DNA of 39,002 nt from Pirellulaceae bacterium (GCA_023382975.1 JAHDXO010000006.1:1-39002), one strand, 5' to 3'. Shown: positions 1 through 10,776, numbered from the stretch's first letter. The notes: a model not told the origin generated them from the sequence alone. Translations and numbers: made by a program.

Positions 1-3000
1 CCGTAGCCCACCGACGGCGACGTCAGATCCGTCGGCAGCACGCCGATGTATCCGTTCGGATCGCCCGGCACCGCCACGGGTGCCTGGGTCGGCGAGCCCG
101 CCGAGTTGAAATCGAACTGCCACGCGGGCGGCGCCTGGAACTTGATCGCCAGGCAGCTCTTCTGATCCCCGCTAGCTTCGTCAAAGTACACATACACCGT
201 CCCCGGCTGCGACGGATGCACCAGCGTGTACTCGAAGTACCCCGCGGGCTTGCCGGGATACTGCGTGGCCGATCCGTCGTTCGCCCGGATTTGGACGCCC
301 ACCAAGTCGGGATCCGCGTCCGGCGTCGTGATCTGCACCGGGCCGTCCGGAACGCCGTCGCCCGAGGTATCGATCTTGGCCAGCACCGTGACCAGTTCGC
401 CGGGCGTCGCCAAGTAGCCTGGGAACGTGGTCTGCGAGATCCCGTCGGAGATCTTCGTAGGCTGGGCCGGCGAGCCGAACGTCAGGATCTTGCCCGGGCG
501 GATCTCGATGCCGTTGACCACCCAGTACGGGTCGCCGCCGGCGTCCTCGAACGTCAGGTCCAGCGTCCCGTCGGTCACCAGCATCACAAACGAATGCGTA
601 GCGATCTGACCGGCCGGCGACGACGCGTCCTCCAGTAGCACCTGTCCCGTGTCCGGATTCGTCACCTTCAACTGGTCGCGGGCAAAGCTCTTGTCGCCCG
701 ACTTGATCGACACCAGATACCAGCCCACGGCCACGTCGGCCCTAAACGTCCGCGCCGCACTGTTCCAGTGCCCGTCGCGCAACAGGGCCGTGTACTCCGA
801 AGTGAACCCGGTCGTCCCGCGGTCGAACCCGTTCAGCGCCGCATCCCAACCGAACGTGTTCGCTCCTCCATACACCGTCGTCGGCAACACGCTGGTGTAG
901 CCACTCTGCAACGCACCGGCCGCCGCGTCCATGTCGAAACGTAGCGTGTCTGTTCCCAGCGGGTCCAGCGGCATGTTCTCGATATTCTGGTAGTGAACCG
1001 GCTTGAATGGTCCCGTGCCGTTGGCGGGAGGCGCTGGATCGTCGTTCGTGAAGATCGTCCCGCACACGATATTGAACGTATTCCCGTAGGAATCGAAATC
1101 GATCGTATCGCCCGGCGGCACCCCTGCATCGCCGAAGCTCGGCGCCCCGCCGTCGATCGTGATCACCGCCGTCTGCGACGGCTGGACATCGAACAAATCG
1201 TTCCCGCCGTTCCCTTCGACCGTCAGGAAATCGAGCGTCGCGGTGTAGTTCACCGTCTCGGCGCCAGCGGTCAACAGGACGAATCCGCCCGTCTGCGGAT
1301 TAACGCCATTGGCCACGTTGTTGTGGACCGTCAAGGTGTCGGCAGCCGAAGTCCCGTACACGAACGCCCTCTCCGAACCTTCGTCATCGGCGTCCGCGAT
1401 ATTCACCGCATTCGCTCCGCCGTTGAGTTTGCCCAGATAGATGTGGTACGTGTCGTTGCCGGCCTTGCCGTCGATTGTCATGCCGTCCGCCGTGTGGCTC
1501 GCGCCCGGATTGACGGTGATCGTATCGGCGTCACTGTTGCCTTCGACGGTGATGTTGCCCGACGTGCCGTTAGCATTCAGCGTACCGAGCAACTGCATGA
1601 CGGAGCCCACGCCGGTGTCCGCATTGCCGTAGTCGCCCAACAGCGTGATCGTCGTCGCGGCGATGACCGTCGAACAATCCGCCAGCGTCATGTTGTCCCC
1701 GGCCCGCAGTTCGACACTGCTGCCCTGGACCGTCACCAAAGTGTTGACCGTCAGATCGTCGCCGGTGGTCGCCTTGTCCGTCGCGGTCAGCAGCACGCTG
1801 CCGGTCATGGTCACGTCTTCGTCCACGGTCAGCGAGCTGAGGGCCGTGATGGTCGCATCCCCGCCCCCGGTAACACCGGTGACGGTCGTGCTGAACGCTT
1901 CGACTTCGCCGATCGTCAAGTCGCCCGTGTTGACCACCCAGATGTCGTCCGTGGTTGCGTCACCAGCCGACGCTGCCAACGTGCTGACCGTCGTCTCGAT
2001 GGCGTTCGCCGCCCCGATGCTCGAACCGGCCGTCATCGCCAGACTGCTGGCGTTTATATTGTCGTCCCCGGCGTTCCCGTCCGTGATCGCCCCGGCCGCC
2101 TGCAGCAGGACCGTGTCGCCCGCGGCGGTGATGACTCCCAAGGCGATGTCGCCCGCCGAAGTCGTCAGGCGAACATCGTTCGAGCCGCCCGCAGTCACCG
2201 TAGTCGCCGTGATCGTTCCGCCGGCGTCGCCCTCGATCGTGCCGTTGTTGGTCGTCACGCTCGTCAGCGTCACCGCGTCGGTTTCCTCGATCCAAATCCC
2301 ACCGGCGACCGTGCTGGACGCCGTAACGGCACTAACGGCCGTATCCAGGGCATTGCCTGCTCCGCTGCTGCCGATCGAGTACGCGGCGGTGAGCAGGACG
2401 GAAGTCGCGCTAATATCGACGTGTGTGTTTCCGCCGTCGAGGATCGACCCGGAAGCAGAAGTGACCGTCACCAGCGCCGTGGTGCTCAGCCCCCCGAGGG
2501 TCACATGTCCATCGGCACTTAGGTCGATGTCGCCGCTTCCGGCATCAATCAGCGCACCGTTAGCCATCGTGATCGCACCACCGAGGTTGCCAACCGCATT
2601 GTCGGCCGTGATTGAAACTAGGCCATCCGCCGAATCGATCAAACCGTTCACACCGAACTGAACGTCGTCCTCGGAAATGATTATCACCGTGCCAGTGTTG
2701 CTACTGATCGTCGAATCGAGGAAGATCCCCGGACTGGCCGACACTGCGGCTCCGTCACCAAGAATGGAAATACTACCTGAACCGGTCGCCGAGACAACGG
2801 CACCGGCGACAACTTCCACGCCCTCATTTGCTTCGCTGCCTGGCGATCCGCTTGATCCGCCAATTCCCGAAATCGAGATACTCCCATCGACCGAGGACAC
2901 CATCGTATTCGCGTCGCGAATACTGACGCCCTCATTCGTATCGTCACCGCTGCCGCCGCTGCCGCTGATCACGATGGTCGCTGCGTGTTCACCGATACCG

Positions 3001-6000
3001 GACGAGACAATCTGCGCGCCGTCGATAATCACGATCCCATCATTGCTGTCACTGTCCGAGCCGCCGTTGCTACCTCCGACACCATTCAGCGAAAGACTGC
3101 CATCGACTGAAGTGATCTGGGTGCCGGTTCCAAAGACCGCGATCCCCGCATTGAAACCCTGCCCCTCGGCTCCTTCGCCGTCGACGTCGATCGTGGCTGC
3201 GTCAGCTCCCAGTCCAGTCGACGAGATCTTCGCTCCATTCCCGATGGCAACGCCGCGTCCCAGAATGCTTCCGTTCGTTCCATCGCTGCCGCCCACGCCA
3301 TCGAGTTGAATCGCGCCCATGATCGAGGTGATCAATGTACCGGTGTCGAGGATCTTGACTCCATCGTTGCGGACCTGACCGTCAGCCCCCGTTCCCTCGA
3401 TGGTGATGGTGCCTGCTCCCGCCCCAGTCCCGGTCGAGGAAATGACCACGCCGTCGGTGATTTCGACACCGTCATTCTCCTCGCTGCCACTCAATCCATT
3501 CGACCCACCGGTTCCCCGAATCAGAATGTCACCGTCGACGGCTGTCACCATCGTGCCCGCGTTGCGAAGACTTACACCTTCATTCGTGTCGTCGCCGTCC
3601 CCGCCAGCACCGTCGATGGTGATATCGGCGGCATTCTCGCCCGTTCCCGAGGAGACAATCCGCGCGCCGTTGAAGATCACAATGCCATCGTTGCTGTCAC
3701 TGTCGGCGCTCCCATCGCTCCCCCCTGTACCCGTGAGCGAAATGTCTCCGTCGACGGACAGAATCCGCGTGCTGCTCCCAAACACCGCAATTCCTGCATT
3801 GAAACCTTGGCCATCAGCTGCCACGCCGATAATCTCAATCGTAGCCGCGTCGGCCCCTACGCCGGTGGACGAGATCACTGCGGACTGCCCGACCGCAACA
3901 CCTCGCCCAAGAATACTATTGACTGTCCCATTGCTGCCACCGTTTCCCTCCAGTCGAATGTTACCCACGATCGAGGTGATGGAAGTAGAAACATGGAGGA
4001 TTCTGATTCCATCGTTCGAACTCTGCCCAGCTCCCCCTGTCCCAGTGATTGTGATGGTTGCCGCCCCCGGCCCCGTTCCGGTCGACGAGATCTGCGCACC
4101 ATTCGCCAACGAAACGCCCACATTGGCGTCTCCGGTGTCTCCACCGTGCCCCGTAATCGAGATATCGCCGTTGCTCGACGTGATGCTGGCAGCGTCGAGC
4201 AAGACACCCACAAAGGATCCCGTGGTCGAGCCTCCTGAATTGGCATCGAGGGTAATGGTTCCATCCACCGTGGCGATGCTCGAACCGGCTTGCAGCACAA
4301 TATTCCTCGATGCGGTCAGGTCAATCTCGCCGGCCCCCGTTGTGGCGAGCGACGTGTCCACAGAGATCGTCCGGGCATCAGCTACGGTGACATTGCTGGG
4401 CAGGTTGAGCGCGCCAGTGAAATTGACGTCGTCATCGCTGCCGGTATTGATGGTTACATTCGCGACAAACGCTGAATCGACGCCCGTAACGTTTACGGTG
4501 TCTGCACCGCTTCCGCCCGACGCTTCCGTGTTGATCGTCAAGGAAGTGGTGGGATTGGTGAAGGTGATCTTTTCGCCGAGCGTCGAGTCGATCTGCGATT
4601 GGCCCGCCGCGGTGGCGTTGGACAGCGTGATGATTTCGTCGGCGCCCTGGAACTTGAACGTTCTGGCTCCGGCTGCGATCGTATCCAGCACCGGTTCCAG
4701 GCCGGTGTAGATGATCTTGTCGTTGCTGGTGCTGCCGTTGTACTGCACCTCGCCCGAACTGGCTGAGAGCAACCGATGCTCGACGCTGGTCGCCGAACCG
4801 CCGAGGATTTCGAGCGAATCGCCGGGCGGGTTGTGGGCAACGTCGTTGGCTTGTGCCCCGCCGTGGAACGTGACGCCGCTAGCCGGATTGAACAAACTGC
4901 CTGCGGGATGCCTGATAATCAGCCGGTCGTCGCCGTCGAGTCCGTTAAAGACGAGGGAAGAGATGTTGCTAAACTCAACCGCCGGGTTGGCCACGCCGTT
5001 GGTCGTCAAGACATAGCTGCCCGAATTAATCCCGGTTGCCGTGACGTCCAGCGTGTCGTCGTCGCCCGTGCCGTCCAGCACCAGGTTCCCCCCGACGTTC
5101 AGATCCTCGAAGTTCGCATGGTAGATGATCTGCCGGTTGGCCGTAGTGATCTGCGACGACGTGATGTTGAACGCGTTCACGCCATCGCTGAAGTACGTCA
5201 GGGTATCGACTCCGTCCGGCGACGCCGGATCGCCACCGTCCAGATTGATCACGGCGTTCGGATCCGCTGCGACCAGGACGATGTCCTCACCGCCGAGCGT
5301 ATCCACATCCAGTGTTCCGACGCCCGTGAAGCTGATCGCCTGCAACTGGCCATCAACGCTGAACTGGCCCAGGGCAATCGCGCCAGCGCCGTTCACGTTG
5401 ACCCGCACGATGTTAGCGTTGTTGTTCGAGTCGAGGTTCACCGTGGTAGCCGAAGTAATCGAGCCACCGGATGTATTCCCGCTGGTGGTGTTGTTGGTCA
5501 AGTTCAATTCACCAACGGTAGAAATCACGAAAGCGTTGATTCCGCCCGTAATGCTGTTCTCTTGGAAGGTGAGTGGGCCAGACGGAGTGAGCGTCGTGGT
5601 CGCTACCCGGATGCCGGTCGCATTTCCAGTGAGTGTGTTGTCGGAGATGGTCACTCGCTGGGTAACCAGCGTGTGGTTCTCGATGCTAATGCCGGCCGTG
5701 CCGCTGTTCGTAATTGTATTGCCGTCGATCAGGACATCCTGTCCCTTAAGATTGATGCCGTAACGAACGCTGTTGATCAGGTCGTTATCGACAATGTTGA
5801 CGAACGTGGTGTTGCCGAACAACGAGATCGCATCATGGTTTCCGGTGAAGGTGTTGTCGGAAATCTCCAGATCCGTGTTGTTGCTTCCTCCTACTGCGCG
5901 CCCACTGCCGCCCGAAGTGAAACCGGTGGCGGTGTTGTTGCTGATCAGCCCTCCATCCACTCCGGTGATCTGGATGGCGGCCGGATCGCTCTCCAACGCG

Positions 6001-9000
6001 TTGCCGATGGAAAAGGAATTCCCAGTGATCTTCAGATCCGCAGAAGGTGATTGCACCACGACGCCGTTCTTGTTCACCGCAAATCGGTTGGCGTTGACGG
6101 TCATGTCGTCCGCCCCTTTGTTCAGGATGCCAACGCCGCCGCTAATGATATTGTTCTCGATCGTCGTGTCGTCGGCCCACAAACGAAGGACCGAAGAATC
6201 AGATGGTCCCGTGCCAGGCTGGCCAATCAATGTGAATCCGTCAATCGTTACGTTCGATGCAGCCTCCGTGATCTCGATGGCGACGTTCGGATTGAGCGGC
6301 GATATTGACGTGATGTCCAAGATAGACTCATTCGCTGGATTCACGCGGGCACCACCGGGAGTCGGATCAACACCGGATTGCGCGCCGAGCAAGGTCACCT
6401 CTTTATTGATGGTCACGTGCTCCGTGTACGTACCGGCATTCACAATCACCGTGCTGGCGGTGACCAGCCCGATCGCCTCGTTGATCCGCCCGCCCGACTG
6501 GGTCTGCGCACCCTTTTCCGTAACGTACAGCGTCGAGAAATCGCCCTGGAAACCGGGATTGCCGCTGGTATCAGTGCCGACGGACAGGTATGGCGTGAAG
6601 TCCACCGAACCGCTCGTCTTCGCAAGGATTGCCGCATCCGACGTACTGCCCCACCAGTTGCCGGAGGCATCCACTAACGCCAACGTTTGGTTATCCAGCT
6701 CAACCCCCGATACACTCCCGGTAAGACTATTGTCGATCACCTGGAGGTTGCTGGGACCGGCGTTGTTCTTCCCCGGTTCGCCGAAGCGCAGCGCGGTTTG
6801 ATTGCCGGATAACACGTTGCCGCTGAGCGTTACGTTGGCGAGCGTCGCCGGGTTAGCCGCGTAGCTTGGGCTGTCGTCACGCGCTTTGATGGTTATGCCA
6901 ACGCCGTTTGTGCTATCGCCAGTTCCGGAATTCTTGATTGTGGAATCTTGAATGGTGATGTTCTGATAACTGGCAAACTTCAGATTGATGTCGATACCGG
7001 CGGCCCACGATCCTAACGTGCCGCTACCATCAACCTCAATGCGCGACATGGTCGCGTTACTGAGCCGTTCGAGGTACATGCCCTTCGACGAATTGTTATT
7101 AAACTGGGTGTCTTCAATCGTCACATTGGTGAGACCACCTTGGCCCACCCCAGTGAAAGCTTCCAGGCCGATCACATTGTCGTTAAGTTGCGAGTTGAGT
7201 AGCGTCAGGCCATCGAGTGCATTGAGGCTCGATGGAATGCGCAATCCCGTGGCGTTACCCGACAGCGTCGAATCGTTGATGACCAAGTCCGACAAGGCTC
7301 CCAACATGTTGATAGCAATGCCGTGACCTTGATTGTTCACCGAGGCCACGTTCTCGAAGGTCGTGTAGCCGGTGCCACCCTGGATCTGAATTCCGCTGCC
7401 CGGATTCCCGCTTCCTGAGGCGCCCGTAACCCGAAGATCCTTGAGAATCATCCGGTTGAGCGCGGAGTCTCCACCTGAATGCAGCGCGATGCCGGTGCCG
7501 CTAAGCGGATCGATGATTGTCCCGTCGATCCCGCTGCCGGCCCCGTCCAGGGTAATACGCTTGTTGATCAGCACGTTCTCCGCATAGGTTCCCGCGGCCA
7601 CATTCACCGTGCCGCCTGCGCAGACGTGATCGATGGCGGCATTGATCGTGGCAAAGGCATCGACGCCAAACGAGGTCGCGGGGCCCGCGCCGTCGGGATC
7701 GCTGCCGGGAATCGCGCCGGCCCAGTCGTCGTCGACGTACGTCACCGGGACGCAACCGCTGGGATTCGCGCCGGCGCGGATCAGCACGACATCGTTGCCC
7801 GTACCGCCGTTGTAATAAATGCGAAACGCCTCGCCATCGATCACGACGACGGAATCGGCCGGCAACCCGGCAAACGTGCCGCTCACCGCGTCCGCGCCGT
7901 CATTGGCGATCAACGTAACGGTGTCGCCCAGAGTCATCCCGCCGGGCGTCCCCGAGGTCACTAACGCAGCGCCGCCGAGCGTCACCGTGCCGTTGACTAC
8001 CAGTTGATCATGCTGAGTTCCAGGAGTCGTGCCGTTAATTTCGACTTGCAATGTATCGTCGCTGTTAAGTGTGAGATTACCGTTCACGAGGACTTGCCCC
8101 GGACTGGAGCCGGCGGCGAGTGTGATCTGCTTGGCGGTTGCGCTAACGTTTTCCGTATAGCTACCCGACTCGACGTTCACCAGGTCGCCGGCGGTCGCGG
8201 CGTCAATGGCACTCTGGATGTAACCCGAGTTCGTGGAAACGAAAAGCTCACCGGTTTTGACTCGAATCACGCCGCGCGAGGAATTGGTGACATCCGTCGC
8301 ATGGTGGATCAGGTCTTCCGCACGGAACAGTTCTGTCAGCGTCATCTCCGTCGGGGATTTGCCTTCGAATGTGTTGTTTGTCGCAACCACTTCGTTCGTC
8401 CCGTTGATACCCGTATGCCACAGATCGAAATAGCCGACCCATTCGCGGCCGGTGTCCGCCAACTCGGAGAAGTCATTCCCGGAGACCGTCAAGCCAAGAA
8501 TTGGCGGCGGTGAAGCACTCCAACCGGTCCTCAACTGAAGACCGCCGCTGCGCAAGAACTGGTTCCCCGTCACCGTGACGTTCTGAGCACTGATCAACCG
8601 ATAGCCGTAGCGGCTGTCCTCGACCTTGCTGTCACTGACTTCGATGGCGTTACTATTCGGGTTGACGTAGACGGCCGTTTCCAGGTTCTTGAAGGAGTTG
8701 CGGGTAAAAGTCATGTCCCCCGCCCCTGTGCTGGAGGTCACGATGCCCTTGCGGTTTACGCTTTGCCCTTCGCCAAGAAAATACGTATTCTGCACGGTGA
8801 CGGAGGATGCATTGTTGTTCAAATAGACGGCAACGTCTTCGCCCAGGACGGTCGTAATATCTCGGATGTAGAAGCCGTCGATCGTAACTCCGCTGACGCC
8901 GGCGTTAACAAGAAACCCCCCCTTCACCACGCTCTCGCCCGTTTCCATCCCATCGCGAGTGCGCGCATCCACCCCAACCTCAGCACCGTTGACGGTCACG

Positions 9001-10526
9001 CTGCGGTTGATCGTCACTCGCTCGTTGTACATGCCGGCATAAACCTGGACCGTGCCGCCCGCATCCACGGCGGTCACGCCTTCCTGGATGGTGTCAAACG
9101 CGTTCAAGCCGATCTCGTAGACGATGTTGCCGATTTGCACCTGGTCGCCATCGTTCTTCGTTGACCAGTTGTCGTCGACGACGATCATGTCGGTGTTCAG
9201 CGTCAGGTAGGGAATGTAGTCAACCGGCCCTTGCATCAACGCGGCGATCTCAGACTCGACGATGGTGTCCCACCAGTTGTATTCGGCATCCAGGGTCGTG
9301 CTTTGATTTCCTTGATGCCACACCGCCTTGGCATCCGAACGAACGTTGCCATTCACGAATTGGTTGTTGTTAACATCGATAGTCGAGGCGTCGATCCCCG
9401 AACCTCCCTCGGGGGCGCGCAGGCGAATGCCGTGCGACGGGTTGGCCGCTCCCGGCACGTCATTGAAGTGGATGATGTTGTCTTCGATGCTGACATTCGT
9501 TGATTCCAATGTGCCCCATTGACCGCCCCACAGTTCGAAAGCGCTGCCCCAGTAGCCGGACCACGCGTGGGTGCGTTGGAAGGTGTTGCCTGAGACCGTC
9601 CCGTCGTCGATTCCGACCTGGAAGGCCGTATAGAACATATCATGGAACCAGTTGTCCACGATCTGGATGTTGCCGCCTTGCCCAATGTTCAACCCCACGC
9701 CCCCGTCACCAGGTACGCCATCGATCGTCCCATCGAACTCGTTGCCGCGCACCACACCGTTGACCAGCGGAGTAGCAGTCCAGAAAACTCCGTCTCCATA
9801 GACATTGAACTTGTTGTATTCGATCGTCAAACCGTCGTACGGCCCGCCGCCCATGTAGAAAGTGTGATCGCCCTTGTCCTGAAACAGGTTGAAATCAATC
9901 TTCATGCCCGTGTGGCTGCCGCCGCCAAATTGGATCACGCCTTGGGACGTTGCGCGAGCATCGTTCTCAAAAATGCTGTTTGTGAGGTGGAAGTTGTTGG
10001 CATTAGCGTACGTGTCGATGATACGCCCACCATCTCCCGTGAACTTAAAGCCGTCGATGGTGATGTCATCAGCAGCAGGGATGAAAACGTGGCCCGAGCC
10101 AGACAGTATCGTCTCGGCGCCGCGTGTTCCAACGGTCTCCGTAGGATGCATACCCACCGCGGGATGAATCCCCGCGTTGGCCCCGAGGAGCGTCAGGGCC
10201 TTGCCAAGGTTCACCATCTCGTTGTAGGTGCCGTCGGCGACCTGAATCGTGGTGCCGGGCGGGGCAGCCGTGACGGCCGCTCCAATGGTCGTGAACAGGT
10301 TCGTGTTCAGAGTAAGGCCCGTCACCGCATCTTCGCCGGCGGTTGTGAACTGGCCGTTGCCATCTCCAGGCGATCCGATGTCCGAGGAGTCCACGTAGAG
10401 CAGCGCTGCCAACACGCGCCGGTCTTCCAGTTGTTCCAGGAGGAGTTTCCGGCCTTGGGATCGGGTGCGGGCTTTCTTGCTTTGGTTCTTGTCACGCAGG
10501 GTATGGACGCGGTTGCGGATGGACAT
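1..10526 (-). CDS. Giant exported beta-solenoid surface protein with LEQLEDRRVLA motif (3' end beyond left edge)
   Basis: About 3508 codons are open and the stop lies outside the window. The ATG at 10526 has GAGG 8 nt upstream (minus strand). The N-terminus is basic and reaches LEQLEDRRVLA at residues 30-40, a motif shared by large exported planctomycete proteins. Residues ~40-1680 read as right-handed parallel beta-helix: Asn/Gly-rich turns such as GNWWG and YNWW, 'YVDDDWA' segments, and 'GTVNVAAGTYAENV' cassettes typical of NosD/PbH1 repeats. An autotransporter-like stretch (GGTGNDVVL) lies near nt 7800-8000. Residues 2136-2567 are twelve exact 36-residue repeats. Residues ~3190-3340 (nt ~510-960) resemble a malectin-like carbohydrate-binding beta-sandwich (GWYLVSIKSGD, DGTLDLTFED, WVVNGIEI). 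The likely role is an extracellular adhesin or glycan-binding structural protein; this is inferred, since no enzyme active site was recognised. It is transcribed away from the repeat-filled gap to its right. Confidence 0.9.
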   Translation of the reverse strand, partial: MSIRNRVHTLRDKNQSKKARTRSQGRKLLLEQLEDRRVLAALLYVDSSDIGSPGDGNGQFTTAGEDAVTGLTLNTNLFTTIGAAVTAAPPGTTIQVADGTYNEMVNLGKALTLLGANAGIHPAVGMHPTETVGTRGAETILSGSGHVFIPAADDITIDGFKFTGDGGRIIDTYANANNFHLTNSIFENDARATSQGVIQFGGGSHTGMKIDFNLFQDKGDHTFYMGGGPYDGLTIEYNKFNVYGDGVFWTATPLVNGVVRGNEFDGTIDGVPGDGGVGLNIGQGGNIQIVDNWFHDMFYTAFQVGIDDGTVSGNTFQRTHAWSGYWGSAFELWGGQWGTLESTNVSIEDNIIHFNDVPGAANPSHGIRLRAPEGGSGIDASTIDVNNNQFVNGNVRSDAKAVWHQGNQSTTLDAEYNWWDTIVESEIAALMQGPVDYIPYLTLNTDMIVVDDNWSTKNDGDQVQIGNIVYEIGLNAFDTIQEGVTAVDAGGTVQVYAGMYNERVTINRSVTVNGAEVGVDARTRDGMETGESVVKGGFLVNAGVSGVTIDGFYIRDITTVLGEDVAVYLNNNASSVTVQNTYFLGEGQSVNRKGIVTSSTGAGDMTFTRNSFKNLETAVYVNPNSNAIEVSDSKVEDSRYGYRLISAQNVTVTGNQFLRSGGLQLRTGWSASPPPILGLTVSGNDFSELADTGREWVGYFDLWHTGINGTNEVVATNNTFEGKSPTEMTLTELFRAEDLIHHATDVTNSSRGVIRVKTGELFVSTNSGYIQSAIDAATAGDLVNVESGSYTENVSATAKQITLAAGSSPGQVLVNGNLTLNSDDTLQVEINGTTPGTQHDQLVVNGTVTLGGAALVTSGTPGGMTLGDTVTLIANDGADAVSGTFAGLPADSVVVIDGEAFRIYYNGGTGNDVVLIRAGANPSGCVPVTYVDDDWAGAIPGSDPDGAGPATSFGVDAFATINAAIDHVCAGGTVNVAAGTYAENVLINKRITLDGAGSGIDGTIIDPLSGTGIALHSGGDSALNRMILKDLRVTGASGSGNPGSGIQIQGGTGYTTFENVASVNNQGHGIAINMLGALSDLVINDSTLSGNATGLRIPSSLNALDGLTLLNSQLNDNVIGLEAFTGVGQGGLTNVTIEDTQFNNNSSKGMYLERLSNATMSRIEVDGSGTLGSWAAGIDINLKFASYQNITIQDSTIKNSGTGDSTNGVGITIKARDDSPSYAANPATLANVTLSGNVLSGNQTALRFGEPGKNNAGPSNLQVIDNSLTGSVSGVELDNQTLALVDASGNWWGSTSDAAILAKTSGSVDFTPYLSVGTDTSGNPGFQGDFSTLYVTEKGAQTQSGGRINEAIGLVTASTVIVNAGTYTEHVTINKEVTLLGAQSGVDPTPGGARVNPANESILDITSISPLNPNVAIEITEAASNVTIDGFTLIGQPGTGPSDSSVLRLWADDTTIENNIISGGVGILNKGADDMTVNANRFAVNKNGVVVQSPSADLKITGNSFSIGNALESDPAAIQITGVDGGLISNNTATGFTSGGSGRAVGGSNNTDLEISDNTFTGNHDAISLFGNTTFVNIVDNDLINSVRYGINLKGQDVLIDGNTITNSGTAGISIENHTLVTQRVTISDNTLTGNATGIRVATTTLTPSGPLTFQENSITGGINAFVISTVGELNLTNNTTSGNTSGGSITSATTVNLDSNNNANIVRVNVNGAGAIALGQFSVDGQLQAISFTGVGTLDVDTLGGEDIVLVAADPNAVINLDGGDPASPDGVDTLTYFSDGVNAFNITSSQITTANRQIIYHANFEDLNVGGNLVLDGTGDDDTLDVTATGINSGSYVLTTNGVANPAVEFSNISSLVFNGLDGDDRLIIRHPAGSLFNPASGVTFHGGAQANDVAHNPPGDSLEILGGSATSVEHRLLSASSGEVQYNGSTSNDKIIYTGLEPVLDTIAAGARTFKFQGADEIITLSNATAAGQSQIDSTLGEKITFTNPTTSLTINTEASGGSGADTVNVTGVDSAFVANVTINTGSDDDVNFTGALNLPSNVTVADARTISVDTSLATTGAGEIDLTASRNIVLQAGSSIATVDGTITLDANSGGSTTGSFVGVLLDAASITSSNGDISITGHGGDTGDANVGVSLANGAQISSTGTGPGAATITITGTGGAGQSSNDGIRILHVSTSITSIVGNIRLEGNGGSNGTVNSILGRGVAVGQSAVISSTGVGADAATIEIIGVAADGQGFNAGIAVFGSSTRILSVDGDISLTGTGGSDGSADSDSNDGIVIFNGARIVSSGTGENAADITIDGAGGDGDDTNEGVSLRNAGTMVTAVDGDILIRGTGGSNGLSGSEENDGVEITDGVVISSTGTGAGAGTITIEGTGADGQVRNDGVKILDTGTLITSIMGAIQLDGVGGSDGTNGSILGRGVAIGNGAKISSTGLGADAATIDVDGEGAEGQGFNAGIAVFGTGTQITSVDGSLSLNGVGGSNGGSDSDSNDGIVIIDGAQIVSSGIGEHAATIVISGSGGSGDDTNEGVSIRDANTMVSSVDGSISISGIGGSSGSPGSEANEGVEVVAGAVVSATGSGSISILGDGAAVSASPGIFLDSTISSNTGTVIIISEDDVQFGVNGLIDSADGLVSITADNAVGNLGGAITMANGALIDAGSGDIDLSADGHVTLGGLSTTALVTVTSASGSILDGGNTHVDISATSVLLTAAYSIGSSGAGNALDTAVSAVTASSTVAGGIWIEETDAVTLTSVTTNNGTIEGDAGGTITATTVTAGGSNDVRLTTSAGDIALGVITAAGDTVLLQAAGAITDGNAGDDNINASSLAMTAGSSIGAANAIETTVSTLAASAGDATTDDIWVVNTGDLTIGEVEAFSTTVTGVTGGGDATITALSSLTVDEDVTMTGSVLLTATDKATTGDDLTVNTLVTVQGSSVELRAGDNMTLADCSTVIAATTITLLGDYGNADTGVGSVMQLLGTLNANGTSGNITVEGNSDADTITVNPGASHTADGMTIDGKAGNDTYHIYLGKLNGGANAVNIADADDEGSERAFVYGTSAADTLTVHNNVANGVNPQTGGFVLLTAGAETVNYTATLDFLTVEGNGGNDLFDVQPSQTAVITIDGGAPSFGDAGVPPGDTIDFDSYGNTFNIVCGTIFTNDDPAPPANGTGPFKPVHYQNIENMPLDPLGTDTLRFDMDAAAGALQSGYTSVLPTTVYGGANTFGWDAALNGFDRGTTGFTSEYTALLRDGHWNSAARTFRADVAVGWYLVSIKSGDKSFARDQLKVTNPDTGQVLLEDASSPAGQIATHSFVMLVTDGTLDLTFEDAGGDPYWVVNGIEIRPGKILTFGSPAQPTKISDGISQTTFPGYLATPGELVTVLAKIDTSGDGVPDGPVQITTPDADPDLVGVQIRANDGSATQYPGKPAGYFEYTLVHPSQPGTVYVYFDEASGDQKSCLAIKFQAPPAWQFDFNSAGSPTQAPVAVPGDPNGYIGVLPTDLTSPSVGY
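2826..4121 (-). repeat. Twelve in-frame 108-bp (36-residue) repeats with a 648-bp higher-order period
   Basis: Inside the giant surface protein, twelve consecutive units of exactly 36 residues can be aligned without gaps. Two types alternate: one contains ISSTGxGxxAATIxI, the other SVDGDISLxGxGGSDG. Six units form a 216-residue super-repeat, visible because the GRGVAVG segment at nt ~3905 recurs as GRGVAIG exactly 648 bp further on at ~3257. Degenerate units flank the array on both sides. The pattern fits stacked beta-solenoid coils (possibly two 18-residue coils per unit, which is inference). Confidence 0.88.
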
Positions 10527-10776
10527 GGCTAAACCTCGCTCTGTTGAAAAAGAAAACTTCCCGGTGGGAACCTCGGAGAGTCAAAACCAGTTGCGATTTG
10601 CCCGCGCCGCTCAACCAGCTCGACATGCCGGTATGAAACTATGCAGGCTATCGATGGCTCCTAAAATACCGCGCCGATTTCCAGATGCAACGATTTGAGG
10701 TGAATTTTGCGCGAATTTTTTCCGCGCGGGGGGAAATATGATTGCACCTGTCGAGGGGTGACGCTCGGGGCGGGAT

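Noticed and set aside
2826..4121. Possible CRISPR-like periodic array
   Set aside because: The period is 108 bp with coding-style divergence and no separate spacers; it is an in-frame protein repeat.
993..6801. Several long plus-strand open frames of 300-500 codons over the giant gene
   Set aside because: The Val/Thr/Pro/Ser-rich or Arg-rich translations are the antisense of the beta-helix repeats; the minus strand reads continuously with clear protein repeats.
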